64,000 bases of DNA from Owenia fusiformis (lineage: Eukaryota; Annelida; Polychaeta; Sabellida; Oweniidae), in contig CAIIXF020000002.1 in assembly GCA_903813345.2 (NCBI GenBank), positions 20,848,455 through 20,912,454 on the forward strand, in the 5' to 3' direction. The notes under the pieces are model-generated. The model saw nothing but the letters and a program-made list of their open reading frames with translations, was not told the DNA's origin and made no database searches. The position numbers were made by a program, and so were the translations under genes. Positions 37,563 to 46,639 of this stretch are shown in pieces. Each line of letters begins with the position of its first letter. The stretch's first letter is position 1.

Positions 37563-37915
37563 CTGTAACAACAACAACAACAACAATAACATGCTATCAA
37601 GTCTGAGGAAAAAGTCACCCAGACCAAGATTCAGTGAAGAGGTCAAATCATTCCTTTTAGAAAATTTTAATGAATGTTTAGCTGGCATCAAACACGAGCC
37701 TTCTACTGTAAAGACCTGGGTGAATATTTGTCAACATCTCAAATCAAATCATATTTCTCCAGACTAAGTCTCTTGAAGACCAAATGTCAAGATGAAAGCA
37801 ACTTGAATGCCGTTATTGAGAGAATAGCTCTGGAAGCCCTTGAGACACAATTTTAAAACAATTTCCCTCAGACTTGAGCCTTGGGAGCATGTTATTGTTG
37901 TTGCTGTTGTTGTTG
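37563..37915. mobile_element. insert of about 350 bp with (AAC)n / (GTT)n inverted ends
   Basis: The left end has GTAACAACAACAACAAC, then AATAACATGCT, then AAGTCTGAGG. The right end mirrors it with CCTCAGACTT, AGCATGTTATT and GTTGTTGCTGTTGTTGTTG. The inverted ends span about 50 bases. Between them lies a coding fragment of the same transposase-like family. The unsplit right arm of the surrounding palindrome acts as the empty version. Confidence 0.55.
37604..37856 (+). pseudogene. C-terminal fragment of the transposase-like family, frameshifted
   Basis: One frame gives RPRFSEEVKSFLLENFNECL and then AGIKHEPSTVK. A one-base shift is needed to continue as DLGEYLSTSQIKSYFSRLSL. From memory, the pairing of an RF-basic block with a Q-I-x-S-Y/F-F-S-R-L block matches the C-terminal end of proteins carrying the SDNAGCYH and C2H2 blocks found just upstream. 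The spacing between the two blocks is shorter than I recall, so a deletion accompanies the frameshift. It lies inside the insert with (AAC)n ends, on the same strand as the upstream pseudogene. Confidence 0.5.
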
Positions 37916-38496
37916 CACACTCTATATGTAGTCTGTCACGTGTCTTTATGGAGGATGGCGAATGGATTGTCAGCCATTCCACTTCAGGTTTGTTATGATA
38001 CTTTTTACCTATTTGTAGACTTTGTATCTTTGTGAAACTTGTCCCGTACGATCAATGTCCAAAGATGGTTTAATTCACCAAGTATCATATTCATGCGAGT
38101 CCTAGTTAAAGAGATCGCCCAACCATTCTTCGTGAAAATCGCTTCACTAGCCCAAATATCATTTTCTGAGACACAAAAGTGTCAATTTCTCTTTATCCAG
38201 GACACGTCTGAATAAGATATTTGGTGAAATAAATCTTCTTTAAACATTGATGGTGTGGGCAAGTTTCACAGAGATACAAAGTCTAAAAATATGTTAAAAG
38301 TATCATGACAAACCTGAAGTGGAAAGGCTGGCGATCTATTCGCGCACCTATCATCCATAAAGTCACGTGACAGACTATACATAGGCTGAGCAGCACAAAT
38401 GTCAAAGTGTAGGTTGGTATCTGATGGGGTCAGCATTTTTCTGGATGTGATTGTTTAGAAATGCAGAAAAAATTGAAATTACTGATATTTAACGAA

Positions 38497-38892
38497 TACT
38501 GTACTTCCGGTTTATTTCGTGAGTTTTAATTTCGCTAATTTTGAGAAAACATGATTTTGCGACTATTAAATTTCGTGATTTTCACTAAGTACACCTAAAG
38601 CTTTGTCATCTTGGTCCACAACATGCTGCACCTTAACCTCTATTACACCGTGATTTTTGGGTTTATTTGATCTAATAAGCCAATGTAACAGACATTGTTA
38701 TTTAGTATTCCATTATCAACTTAAACACTTGACAAACATTTTACAAAACATGGAATGCAATGGAGTCCCAGGAAACAAGAAATTTCACAAATCCCCTGGG
38801 ATTTAATTGACAATTTCAAGAAGATTAATTTTTACGAATTTACCACAATCGCGAAAAACTCGAAACTAAATCGCACGCGAAAAATACCGTTA
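38497..38892. mobile_element. nested element with TTTCG-rich inverted ends
   Basis: It starts TACTGTACTTCCGGTTTATTTCGTG with repeated AATTTCGC/AATTTCGTGATTTTC. It ends with mirrored CGCGAAAAACTCGAAAC and CACGCGAAAAATACCGT. The inverted repeats are degenerate and the borders approximate. Confidence 0.5.
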
Positions 38893-39103
38893 ATAATTGT
38901 TGGAAATAGGACATTGGGTTGGCATGATTAATGTATACTGTTTGTGCCATAGGGCAACATTTTACAAGCTTAAGGGGGTCTAGAGTTATCTACATGTAAG
39001 TTGACATTCAGATTGAGGATTCATAGAATAATGGAAATTTAATAAGGGGGAAATTGTGATTTTCAAATAGTGTAGAAATATGCCAAAATACAGCTTAGAT
39101 AAT

Positions 39104-39498
39104 TGATGATATAGTTGCTATGCTACTGAGTTGCTATAGCTATCTATTCAATCAATAGATATATGTGTGCTTTGACATTGTGCAGTATTGGTAAATCATA
39201 TCCACATTGATATTTATAAAGGATTTGTATGCGAAATGATTTTTCCTGTTTAAGAAAAGTAAACAATTAGCCAATGCTGTTTATAGTCAGCTGGTTGCTA
39301 TGGCAACCAAGAGTGTTGTCAGATATTCCTGTTAGCTGAAGAACTTTTATACCTTAACATTTATATATAATTTTATGAATAAGTTGGATAGTTCATCAAT
39401 AAGTTTGAAAATATAACACAGAAATACAAGTCTGCATACTAATACCTCCTTATTAATATTCATATTTAAATGGCATTCTACCATAGTTTCTGGTAAAG
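39104..39498 (+). repeat. internal direct repeat of the transposon, copy 1
   Basis: It shares with 40450-40823 the blocks TATCTATTCAATCA, GGTTGCTATGGCAACCA, GATATTCCT, TCATCAATAAGTTTGAAAAT and AAATGGCATTCTACCATA. Identity is roughly 80-85% by eye. Confidence 0.85.
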
Positions 39499-40449
39499 GA
39501 TGAGTCTGGGAATGAGTCTGGGTATCGACTTAGAAAATATTGAAAATTGTAATGTCTGAAAAACCAACTCAATCACACATATTATTAAACTTCAATATCT
39601 TATCCTTCTTCTGAGAATACAAAAATATCAATTTGTATCACAATTGATGAAGAATATTGGCATCAAAGACAGTGCATATCACTTTGTCAGAATTGAAAAA
39701 AAATCAATGGCAAATATTAAATGAGTTATTTATGCAAAAAGTTTGAAACATATCTTCCAAAACATTGGTTACTTTCTTTGAATAGACATTGAATGGTATT
39801 TCTGGATAAGTGAATTGGTGTTTGTCTGGGTAATCAAGGGATTATAGTCACTCAAAGTTACTGAGCATCCAGTTTTGAGACTTCAATTGTGTTGGTGATA
39901 TTACCCATATTTCAGTCAAATACATGCTGAGCACAACATTTTGGTTTCAATTTTATAATCTCTATACATGACCCTGGTGATGAAGAGTCAGAATCAGTCA
40001 AAAAACCTAAACCGGAAAACTGTGCTCATTGTGAAAACTAAAAGTGAAGCAACTTTTTTCCTGATATTTCTTACAACAAATGGCAACCATTTTGTTTTTC
40101 ACCCTTCAAATTAAACTGGCGGGAAATTCAAAAATTTGAAAAAAATTTTAATCCTTAAATATATTTCAAAAATATGGTTTTCTTTTTAATTCTTCATCGG
40201 TCTTAAGTTATTTCTTCTTTGTATGTCATACATGTTGCCATTGGTGTTTTTTTTCTATGATAATGACTATTTTTTTGTTTGTTAAGATACTTATTCTGAC
40301 TCTCAGCAGGGGGTTAATTATGCATCAAAATTTGTGAAAAAGTAAATATACTTATTAAATATAACTAGGACAGTAATAAAAACCATATTTCACATACATT
40401 TGACTGAGGGACCAAAAGGGCATATACCCAGACACATCCTTTTACTATT

Positions 40450-40823
40450 TTGCCCGATGATAGGGTTGCTATGGTTATCTATTCAATCAGTAGACTTATG
40501 TGTGCATTAACATTGTACAGTAAGTCATATCTTCATCCACATTGATCATTATAAAAGATTTGTATGAAAACTGTTCAGGAAAAGTAAAAAATTAGTTAAC
40601 GCTGTTTATAGTTAGCTGGTTGCTATGGCAACCAGCAGTGTTGCCAGATATTCCTAATAGCTGGAGAACTTTTATATCTTCAAGATTTTATATCATTTTA
40701 TTGAATTAGTTGGAAAGTTCATCAATAAGTTTGAAAATGTAATAAAGAAATGCAAGTTTGCATACTCATATCTCCCTATTAATATTCATATGTAAATGGC
40801 ATTCTACCATAATTTCTGGTAAA
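40450..40823 (+). repeat. internal direct repeat of the transposon, copy 2
   Basis: The second copy lies about 1.33 kb downstream of the first, in the same orientation, with the same block order. Both carry an X-box-like palindrome (GTTGCTATGGCAAC at 39294 and 40619). Confidence 0.85.
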
Positions 40824-41402
40824 TTTTACTATTTTTTCTCGATTTTTGTTCATCTGTGGCAGAAAAACATTCAAGAGTTCCACTTATTTTCTTTGCTTCT
40901 TTTGAAGCCCACCATATAACCATTCTCACAAGCCATAAACTAAATGATGTATTGCTCTACTTGAGATTTTATGAAAGAATGTGTAAATATCATTTTTTTG
41001 TAAAAATAGACAAAAATCACCAATTTATGAGGTAGGGGTATGTATGTCATACTAACGTGGAGAAAAAAATACAAGATATATGTCAAATTATTATTCCTTT
41101 TTTGTTTCCTTAATATTTAAGGTTTTATAAATAATAAAAAAAGATGAAATTTGCAAAAGCACATGAATTGAAATATAAACAGAGCATGTGAAATAGGGTA
41201 TGTTTGTAAGATTGGGGTGAAAATAATGCCCAAATCCCTGGAAATCAGGGTAAAATTAAGAAGTTTACCCCTATTTCTAAATGATGGGATAACTATGCCA
41301 AAAAAGGTTCTCAGAATAAAATATTTTGGGAAATTTTGTATCTTTCTACTATATATAATTTAACATAAAATTAGACAAAATGAAAAATTTCATCCATCAC
41401 CC

Positions 41403-41430
41403 ATCATCAGGTTCTCTGGGACAACCCTAC
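41403..41430 (-). repeat. right 28-bp terminal inverted repeat
   Basis: Ends GGTTCTCTGGGACAACCCTAC; the exact mirror of the left end. Similarity stops at base 29. Confidence 0.95.
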
Positions 41431-41905
41431 TTAAAAATGTGGCGAGGAGGGATCAGAAAAAAACCAATAAGGGATAAGACATGATTGAAAATGAGAAAAG
41501 TTGGAATTTTTAAAACAGAAAATTGTATCATTTAACACGGGTAATCAAATTCTAGAGAGAGAGTGAGAGAGAGTAGTCTTAAAGACGGATGTGACACAGT
41601 CACGTTGTAATGTTGAGAATTAAGTATGATAAAACCTTGTTCACATTTGCTCTTCTATGGCCATATGGCGACCGTAGCTTCACAAAATTGAAATCGAAAA
41701 TCTACATCGTACTGCTTATCCCTATATTTTATGCTGCATATTTATCTCAATTTCGGGAAGCTGCAGCCGCAATACGGTTGACGTAGATTAAACATGACTA
41801 AATCACAATGATTATATTCTGTGAAATCTAATAATACTTCTCAAACAACCTACGCTACCACACTCCATAACCATTTGGTCAGAAACATTTATAGGCATCA
41901 TTAAC
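41431..41905. repeat. 552-bp duplication, copy 2, right part
   Basis: It starts with the second TTAA and continues AAAATGTGGCGAGGAGGG, matching 33084 onward, and ends at GGCATCATTA. Relative to copy 1 it has a few substitutions, an extra AG in the GAGAGA tract, and lacks a 48-base stretch, with a single ACTTCTC left at the junction. Confidence 0.9.
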
Positions 41906-42033
41906 TCTGACACCATTATAAAGGTTCTTCAGGTTTTGTTAATATGAGAATGCTAAACAATATCTGTCAGATAGGTGAGCACTTAAACAGGTATCTCTAC
42001 TTATATTTTAACTTGAACTTAATCCTCGTCGAA

Positions 42034-42238
42034 CAGGCCCGTAGCCAGGGGGGGTTCGCAGGGTTCGGGCGAACCCCCCCCCTGGCCAAAAATTCTTTCA
42101 AAATCATGCAGCTTTTCACCATTTTGAGCACTTTTCAAGTGATTTTAGCCATACTTGGGGCAAAATTGTCAAATGTGAAACTCCCCTAGAAACTTTTGAA
42201 AATTGAACCCCCCTTGGCAAATCCTGGCTACGGGCCTG
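42034..42238. mobile_element. 205-bp MITE, CAGGCCCGTAGCCAGG ends, 5-bp target duplication
   Basis: The 16-base inverted ends are perfect (CAGGCCCGTAGCCAGG, CCTGGCTACGGGCCTG) and flanked by TCGAA on both sides (42029-42033, 42239-42243). Subterminal C/G runs (about nine C) are typical. It is non-coding. It shares the CAG start and 5-bp duplication with the element at 25999, so both may use a related hAT-type transposase; that is inference. Confidence 0.85.
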
Positions 42239-42767
42239 TCGAATAACCTCATTTTTGAAATTTATGACACATTTTTCTATCTTTAGTTCAAGGTTATCTT
42301 CTAATTTAGGTACTTTAGGAATTAAAAATCAGGTTAATTTACTAAAACAATTTTTGAGATTATTATTGTCTCTGTAATTTGAAGCATTATTTATGTCCTA
42401 CGTTTCAACTTTCTACAACAGTCATGATTGCTGTACGAGTTGAGTTTGCAAAAAATTCCAAAACAATTCTAGCCAATTTTTGAAATTCGGAAATTCCCTA
42501 GCGCTTCAATTTTATGCAATAAATCGGTTGTGACCTACTAATGATGTTTCATATCAGGATAAACCATCAATTTTAGTCCAATTGTATATTAAATTTATCA
42601 TTAAAACTTCATCAAAACATGACAGTTCTTGTTATTGAAAAATATTCTATAAATCACAAGATTGTAATATATGTTTAAATAGATTAAACCATCTCATTGA
42701 TGAATAGAATCCAGAAAATGATTGGTAGAAAACGTCTCAATATATATTTCAATTACAGTCTAAACTA

Positions 42768-43138
42768 CCCTTTGCATTCGTTTGACTACACTTCTTAAAA
42801 GAGAGCTTCGTCTTCACTCTTTCAAACTAAAATAAACCTGTGAACTCACCGCGCCAATCAGTGTTCGTCGGCCAAATTTGACCGACGTTCTATATATGGT
42901 CATTCCTTCTGACGTCATCGTTGAGCCCGGAATTGACCAATGGTATGCGCATATTTAATTAGAACGCATTTGCCGTATGTTTCTTCAAGCTCGCTGATTG
43001 GTGGAAGGTCAGCGCCGTAGGTCAAATGTGATTTACCCATACTGTCACCGGTACCTATCATGGGGCGGGGCTACTAAACTGTAATATGGTCTCTACTAGG
43101 CAGAGTGTAGTTTAACTAGACTCTGCACGCAGGGTAAG
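42768..43138. mobile_element. candidate 371-bp element with 9-bp target duplication and promoter-like motifs
   Basis: TCTAAACTA flanks both sides (42759-42767, 43139-43147). The ends CCCTTTGCATTCG and CGTGCAGAGT-like sequence mirror each other only loosely (ACCCT-GC and ACTACACT blocks). A 9-bp duplication is typical of Mutator-like elements. The interior is GC/CpG-richer than its surroundings and holds CCAAT boxes (GCCAATCAG, GATTGGTGG), a CRE-like TGACGTCA, and GGGGCGGGGC. It could instead be a host CpG-rich regulatory patch with a chance repeat. Confidence 0.45.
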
Positions 43139-43362
43139 TCTAAACTAATCTGCTTTCGAAATCCACATTTCAAAATGACTTACGACAGTTGAGCAACGTG
43201 TGTATGTGTAGGAATATATAAGCACAAATGCCAAATGGAAAGGGTGGCTAATTGAAAGGGTAGGGAATGTCAGTTGTGCTTCCTCTGGTGTGTTTGAGCG
43301 TTAACATCAGCTGCCCCTAGTCAGATCGACTAACAAAACAACTTTTTTTGGGGTTGTCTAGT

Positions 43363-43450
43363 TGGCCGAGAGGGCTTAGGCGCCAGCACGTTCAGGCTAG
43401 GCGATTGGGCGCCATAATCACGAGGTTGCGAGTTCGAGACGCGGTGTGCT
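43363..43450 (+). repeat. tRNA-like sequence (Leu/Ser type), likely pseudogene or SINE head
   Basis: It has an A-box-like TTGGCCGAGAGGGCTTAGGCGCC and a B-box-like GAGTTCGAGAC at class-II tRNA spacing, and a D-arm like that of tRNA-Leu. The T stem has two mismatches around TTCGAGA, and no seven-pair acceptor stem closes. This argues against a functional tRNA. A T run lies just upstream (about 43343-43349). Confidence 0.5.
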
Positions 43451-43812
43451 CCGTGCGTTTATTCATTTGCATACATTGATAATATTCAATTTCATCAAGC
43501 ATCAAAAGTGATGTCCTTACCCATTTCTCATGCTTTAAAAGTATCATCTACAAGTTAACTACAAAAAATGTATTATATAGGCCTAGTTGTCTTGACACTT
43601 TCTATTGGAAGTCTCAGGTTATATAAAATGCCAAAATTTGATATTATTTTATTCTTGTGTAAGGTAGTTTTCTCTGAAATGAAATGACAGGAACTATATT
43701 AAATGAGGAAGGATATTATTAATGGGAGTAATATATTTTGCAAAGTGCTACATGTACCTGCATACAATATTACACACAATATACAATATCTATACACAAC
43801 TACAATATAGTA

Positions 43813-44006
43813 TAGTGATCTCCCCAGCATTCATGCAAATCGAGCCCAGGGCTCGGCACCCACCTGAGATTTTGAAAATAGGCTTGCACCCACCTGAAAA
43901 TCCATTTGCACCCACTTGAAAATCAGAAAAATCATGAATAATTGGTCTGAATTGTGAAGATGAGAATTTTGCACCTGCCTGAGAAAAAATTCTGAGGAGA
44001 TCACTG
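43813..44006. mobile_element. MITE with AGTGATCTCC ends and TA target
   Basis: The left end TAGTGATCTCCCCAGCA and right end TGAGGAGATCACTG are inverted, with TA outside both. Inside, GCACCCACCTGAAAAT is repeated about three times. Ends in CAGTGATCTCC with TA suggest a Tc1/mariner-class MITE. Confidence 0.6.
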
Positions 44007-44007
44007 T

Positions 44008-44180
44008 AGTAATACACAGCACTAATATATATTTATGCACAGCTACATATATAATTCACAGCTGCAGGATAATAATACACGGCGGTAATATATATTTATG
44101 CACAGCTACATATATAATTCACAGCTGCAGGATAATAATACACAGAAGTAATATATATTTATGCACAGCTACATATAAAA
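44008..44180. repeat. 63-bp tandem repeat, about 2.8 copies
   Basis: ATTTATGCACAGCTACATAT recurs at 44031, 44094 and 44157, exactly 63 bases apart. The array begins at the right border of the MITE at 43813-44006. Confidence 0.9.
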
Positions 44181-44262
44181 TTGGCCCTCGGTCCATTACT
44201 TCACTATATTGCCCTTGGAAATGACGTTATTGTACTAGTAATGAAATAACCGCGCACAGCAA
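44181..44262. repeat. relative of the 843-890 hairpin
   Basis: ATTGCCCTTGGAAATGACGTTATTGTACTA shares about 28 of 30 bases with 866-895. Outer CATTACTTCA and TAGTAATGAAA are loosely inverted. Confidence 0.5.
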
Positions 44263-44411
44263 CACATGCTATTAGAATACAGGGCAGTAGATAAGAATTG
44301 TATAACTACAAAAAATTTTGTAAATTTTCTTTCTACTGAAGCCCTTCATATTCAACAAGTCGGCCTTAACATGATTATCTCACAGCCATATGGTTCAGAC
44401 GCAAGTAATGA

Positions 44412-44664
44412 AGTCTGCATGGACCCTCATTTTTCAGTACAATCTATAAAATGTATATGACATTCTGAATATACCCTCATCTTTCAGTATAATTTATAGA
44501 ATGCGTATGACATTCTGAATATACAATCATTATTCGGTATTATTTATGGAATGCGTATGACATTCTGAATATACCGTCATTATTTGGTATTATTTATGGA
44601 ATGCATATGACATTCTGAATATACCATCATTATTCAGTATTATTTATGGAATGCATATGACATT
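44412..44664. repeat. 50-bp tandem repeat, about 5 copies
   Basis: GACATTCTGAATATAC starts at 44459, 44509, 44559 and 44609, with a last partial at 44659. The period is exactly 50. Units also carry ATTCAGTATTATTTATGGAATG. Confidence 0.9.
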
Positions 44665-44984
44665 AATCCCATAGCAATTTGCTATAAATACAGCATCTGT
44701 ATGATCAAGAGATAAAATTCCTGAACTCTTAATATGGGTCTAATCGATGTGTCTTGAATATTAAACTGAGAGTGTAGATGATGGAGATTCAGGTTATCGT
44801 CCTCACATATCTCATCAAACAAATTAATAAGGTGTCATTTTCAAAATATGTTGATCACAGAAAAGATGGATATCAATTTGTCAACCGTGTAATATGTTTG
44901 CTACAGCTAAGTCCCAAAAGTCTTTTTATAAATAAAGGGTATACCAAATAAGAGAAATGATGATCACAATTAGATAGCACCCGG

Positions 44985-45130
44985 CTAAAATGAACAAGCC
45001 ATTAACATGCAAAATGTCACTACCTACCATTTGTTACAGATGCCTTACACTGAACACCAACACCTGCCACAAAAAGGTTGAAGACTATAACAATTAATAT
45101 ATCACCACTTGAAAATGAGGTGATCTATGA
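44985..45130 (+). repeat. dispersed family B copy
   Basis: Blocks AACATGCAAAATGTCACTACC, TACCATTTGTTACAGATGCC, CACTGAACACCAACACC and GAAGACTATAACAAT match 3925-4085 in order. A pogo-like element begins directly after it. Confidence 0.55.
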
Positions 45131-45135
45131 TAATA

Positions 45136-45499
45136 CAGTAGAACCTGTATATCTGAACACCTGGCTTATCCGAACACCTCCCAATCTGAACACTTTTTTC
45201 AGTCCCATTTTTTCCTCCCATTGAATATGAACACCTCTCAAATTGAACAGTGATATTGTTCTGATATCAAAACTTTGGGAAAAAAATTTGAATGGTCTTG
45301 ATTATAATAGGACTTTCAAACATGACTAGATTCATTTGAATCAAATTTTCAAATTTCTGAAATGCCGTAAAGCTATGTGGTCAAATGAACTATAAATATG
45401 TACCGAGAATGTGTTCACATTTCTTCAGAATCCGTAATCTTGCGAATCTGAACACTTTAAGCTGGTCGCAATGGCGTTCGGATTAGACAGGTTTTACTG
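45136..45499 (+). mobile_element. pogo-like MITE, second subfamily, nearly complete
   Basis: It starts CAGTAGAACCTGTATATCTG after TA and ends TTAGACAGGTTTTACTG, followed by CA (a mutated TA). The outer parts carry CTGAACACCT-type blocks. The 364-bp length exceeds other copies because of about 150 bases of unique central sequence (about 45255-45400). Confidence 0.75.
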
Positions 45500-45879
45500 C
45501 ACATTTTATCATATATCATTATCATTATCATATATCATTTTTCTTTCTAGAAAATATGAATACAAATGATCCATCAATATGTAAAATGAGGATGAAAAAC
45601 ACATGCTAATGGGGATATAATACATTCATAAAAATAGAACACCATTATTTTCTTTTTGATCAATTTGTATAATAGCAAAATGATGACTGGTCAAATCCAA
45701 TAAAATCATCTGAATTAGATTATCTTCCCTCAAAGATTCAGAAGAATTATTAATAGACTGGCCTAATTTAGATTGATTAGTTGCTTCTAAAAAACACTAC
45801 ATTTAATGAAAGTACAAGAGATATCACTCATATACTTATCTTCAATAAGTGCCCTCCTGTGGCTTTAGCACCAGAACCA

Positions 45880-46060
45880 TGCGTATATTGCCGTCTGCTC
45901 TGATGCTTATTCTGCAGATTTCTCTTTAAAATTTGAATGAAGTATTGAATATTATTTCATTTCTATATACTCAAAAATGTCGGCTTCGGCTTCATGTTTC
46001 TGTATTTTTCCTTGCTGATTTCTCTCAATTTCACTCAAATTTGCAATTGAAATGCAACCC
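45880..46060 (-). repeat. dispersed family A, inverted copy
   Basis: It opens TTGCCGTCTGCTCTGATG and continues CTCTTTAAAATTTGAATGAAGTATTG, the family's minus-strand order. Confidence 0.5.
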
Positions 46061-46412
46061 CTGATATTTTATGAACAGAAATTCAATTGTAACAAATGAT
46101 TTAAGAGTTGTTATTCAGGACATTATGGTAAAATACTAAGTGCCCTAAAGGGGCTGCAAAATCATATAATTTATACAAATCTAAGTATTTGTGAATCACT
46201 AATATGATTATAAGCATATAAAAAAAGCTTTCGCCTAAATTAATTTTTCAATTTCAGTCATAATGTCATTTTAGTGACCAACATGTAATTTGATCTAATT
46301 ATCTAATGTAATGTGATGGGGTATCAACTTATAGCTGGTTGGCATTTCAATTATTCATTCAGTGCATCATTTATAAGAACATATTAGAGAGGGGGTTGTT
46401 GGGCGTTTCAAT

Positions 46413-46627
46413 GGTGAACCTCTATAAGTGGAACACTTTTAGAGACATTAAAGGTGTTCAACTCATACAGCATTACTGTTGAACACTTCTATAAGTGGAG
46501 CACCTTTATAAGTGGAACACTTTTCTGAGTCTAATGACCCAATAACTTGATGTTAATTGAACCTTTATAAGTTGAACACCTTCTTAGTAGAACTTTTTTT
46601 GCAGAACCACTCACACTGGTTTTACTG
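46413..46627 (+). mobile_element. pogo-like MITE with internal partial duplication
   Basis: ACCTCTATAAGTGGAACACT, GGTGTTCAACTCATACAGCA and a second CACTTCTATAAGTGG block precede AACTTGATGTTAATTGAACC. The right end is ACACTGGTTTTACTG then TA. Confidence 0.65.
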
Positions 46628-46639
46628 TACACGGCTTTT

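Larger units (their letters stand above)
37515..38455. repeat. large inverted repeat with an interrupted left arm
   Basis: The right arm (about 38262-38455), reversed, matches 37515-37562 plus 37912-38047: ATCACA, CCCCATCAGATACCA, TAGTCTGTCACGTG, CCACTTCAGGTTTGT and AGACTTTGTATCT in order. The loop is about 38048-38261. The left arm is split by about 350 bp (37563-37915) that the right arm lacks. Arms total roughly 190 bp and about 80% identity by eye. Confidence 0.7.
33640..41430 (+). mobile_element. 7.8-kb TTAA-targeted DNA transposon
   Basis: The left end begins GTAGGGTTGTCCCAGAGAAC. Its first 28 bases (33640-33667) recur as a perfect inverted copy at 41403-41430. TTAA stands on each side (33636-33639 and 41431-41434). 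Copy 1 of the surrounding duplication shows the uninterrupted site with one TTAA, so the borders are certain. TTAA targets are known for piggyBac and Kolobok elements, but these ends do not start with the usual CCC of piggyBac, and the enclosed gene is not a recognisable piggyBac transposase. I leave the superfamily open. Inside are a broken spliced gene (36282-37458), a C-terminal coding fragment (37604-37856), nested hairpin elements, a 380-bp direct repeat in the right half and RFX-type X-box palindromes. The stops in its gene suggest this copy is non-autonomous. Confidence 0.9.

Noticed and set aside
33640-41430. Calling the transposon piggyBac because of TTAA
   Set aside because: Ends start GTAGGG rather than CCC, and no piggyBac-type transposase block was found; Kolobok also uses TTAA, so the superfamily is left open.
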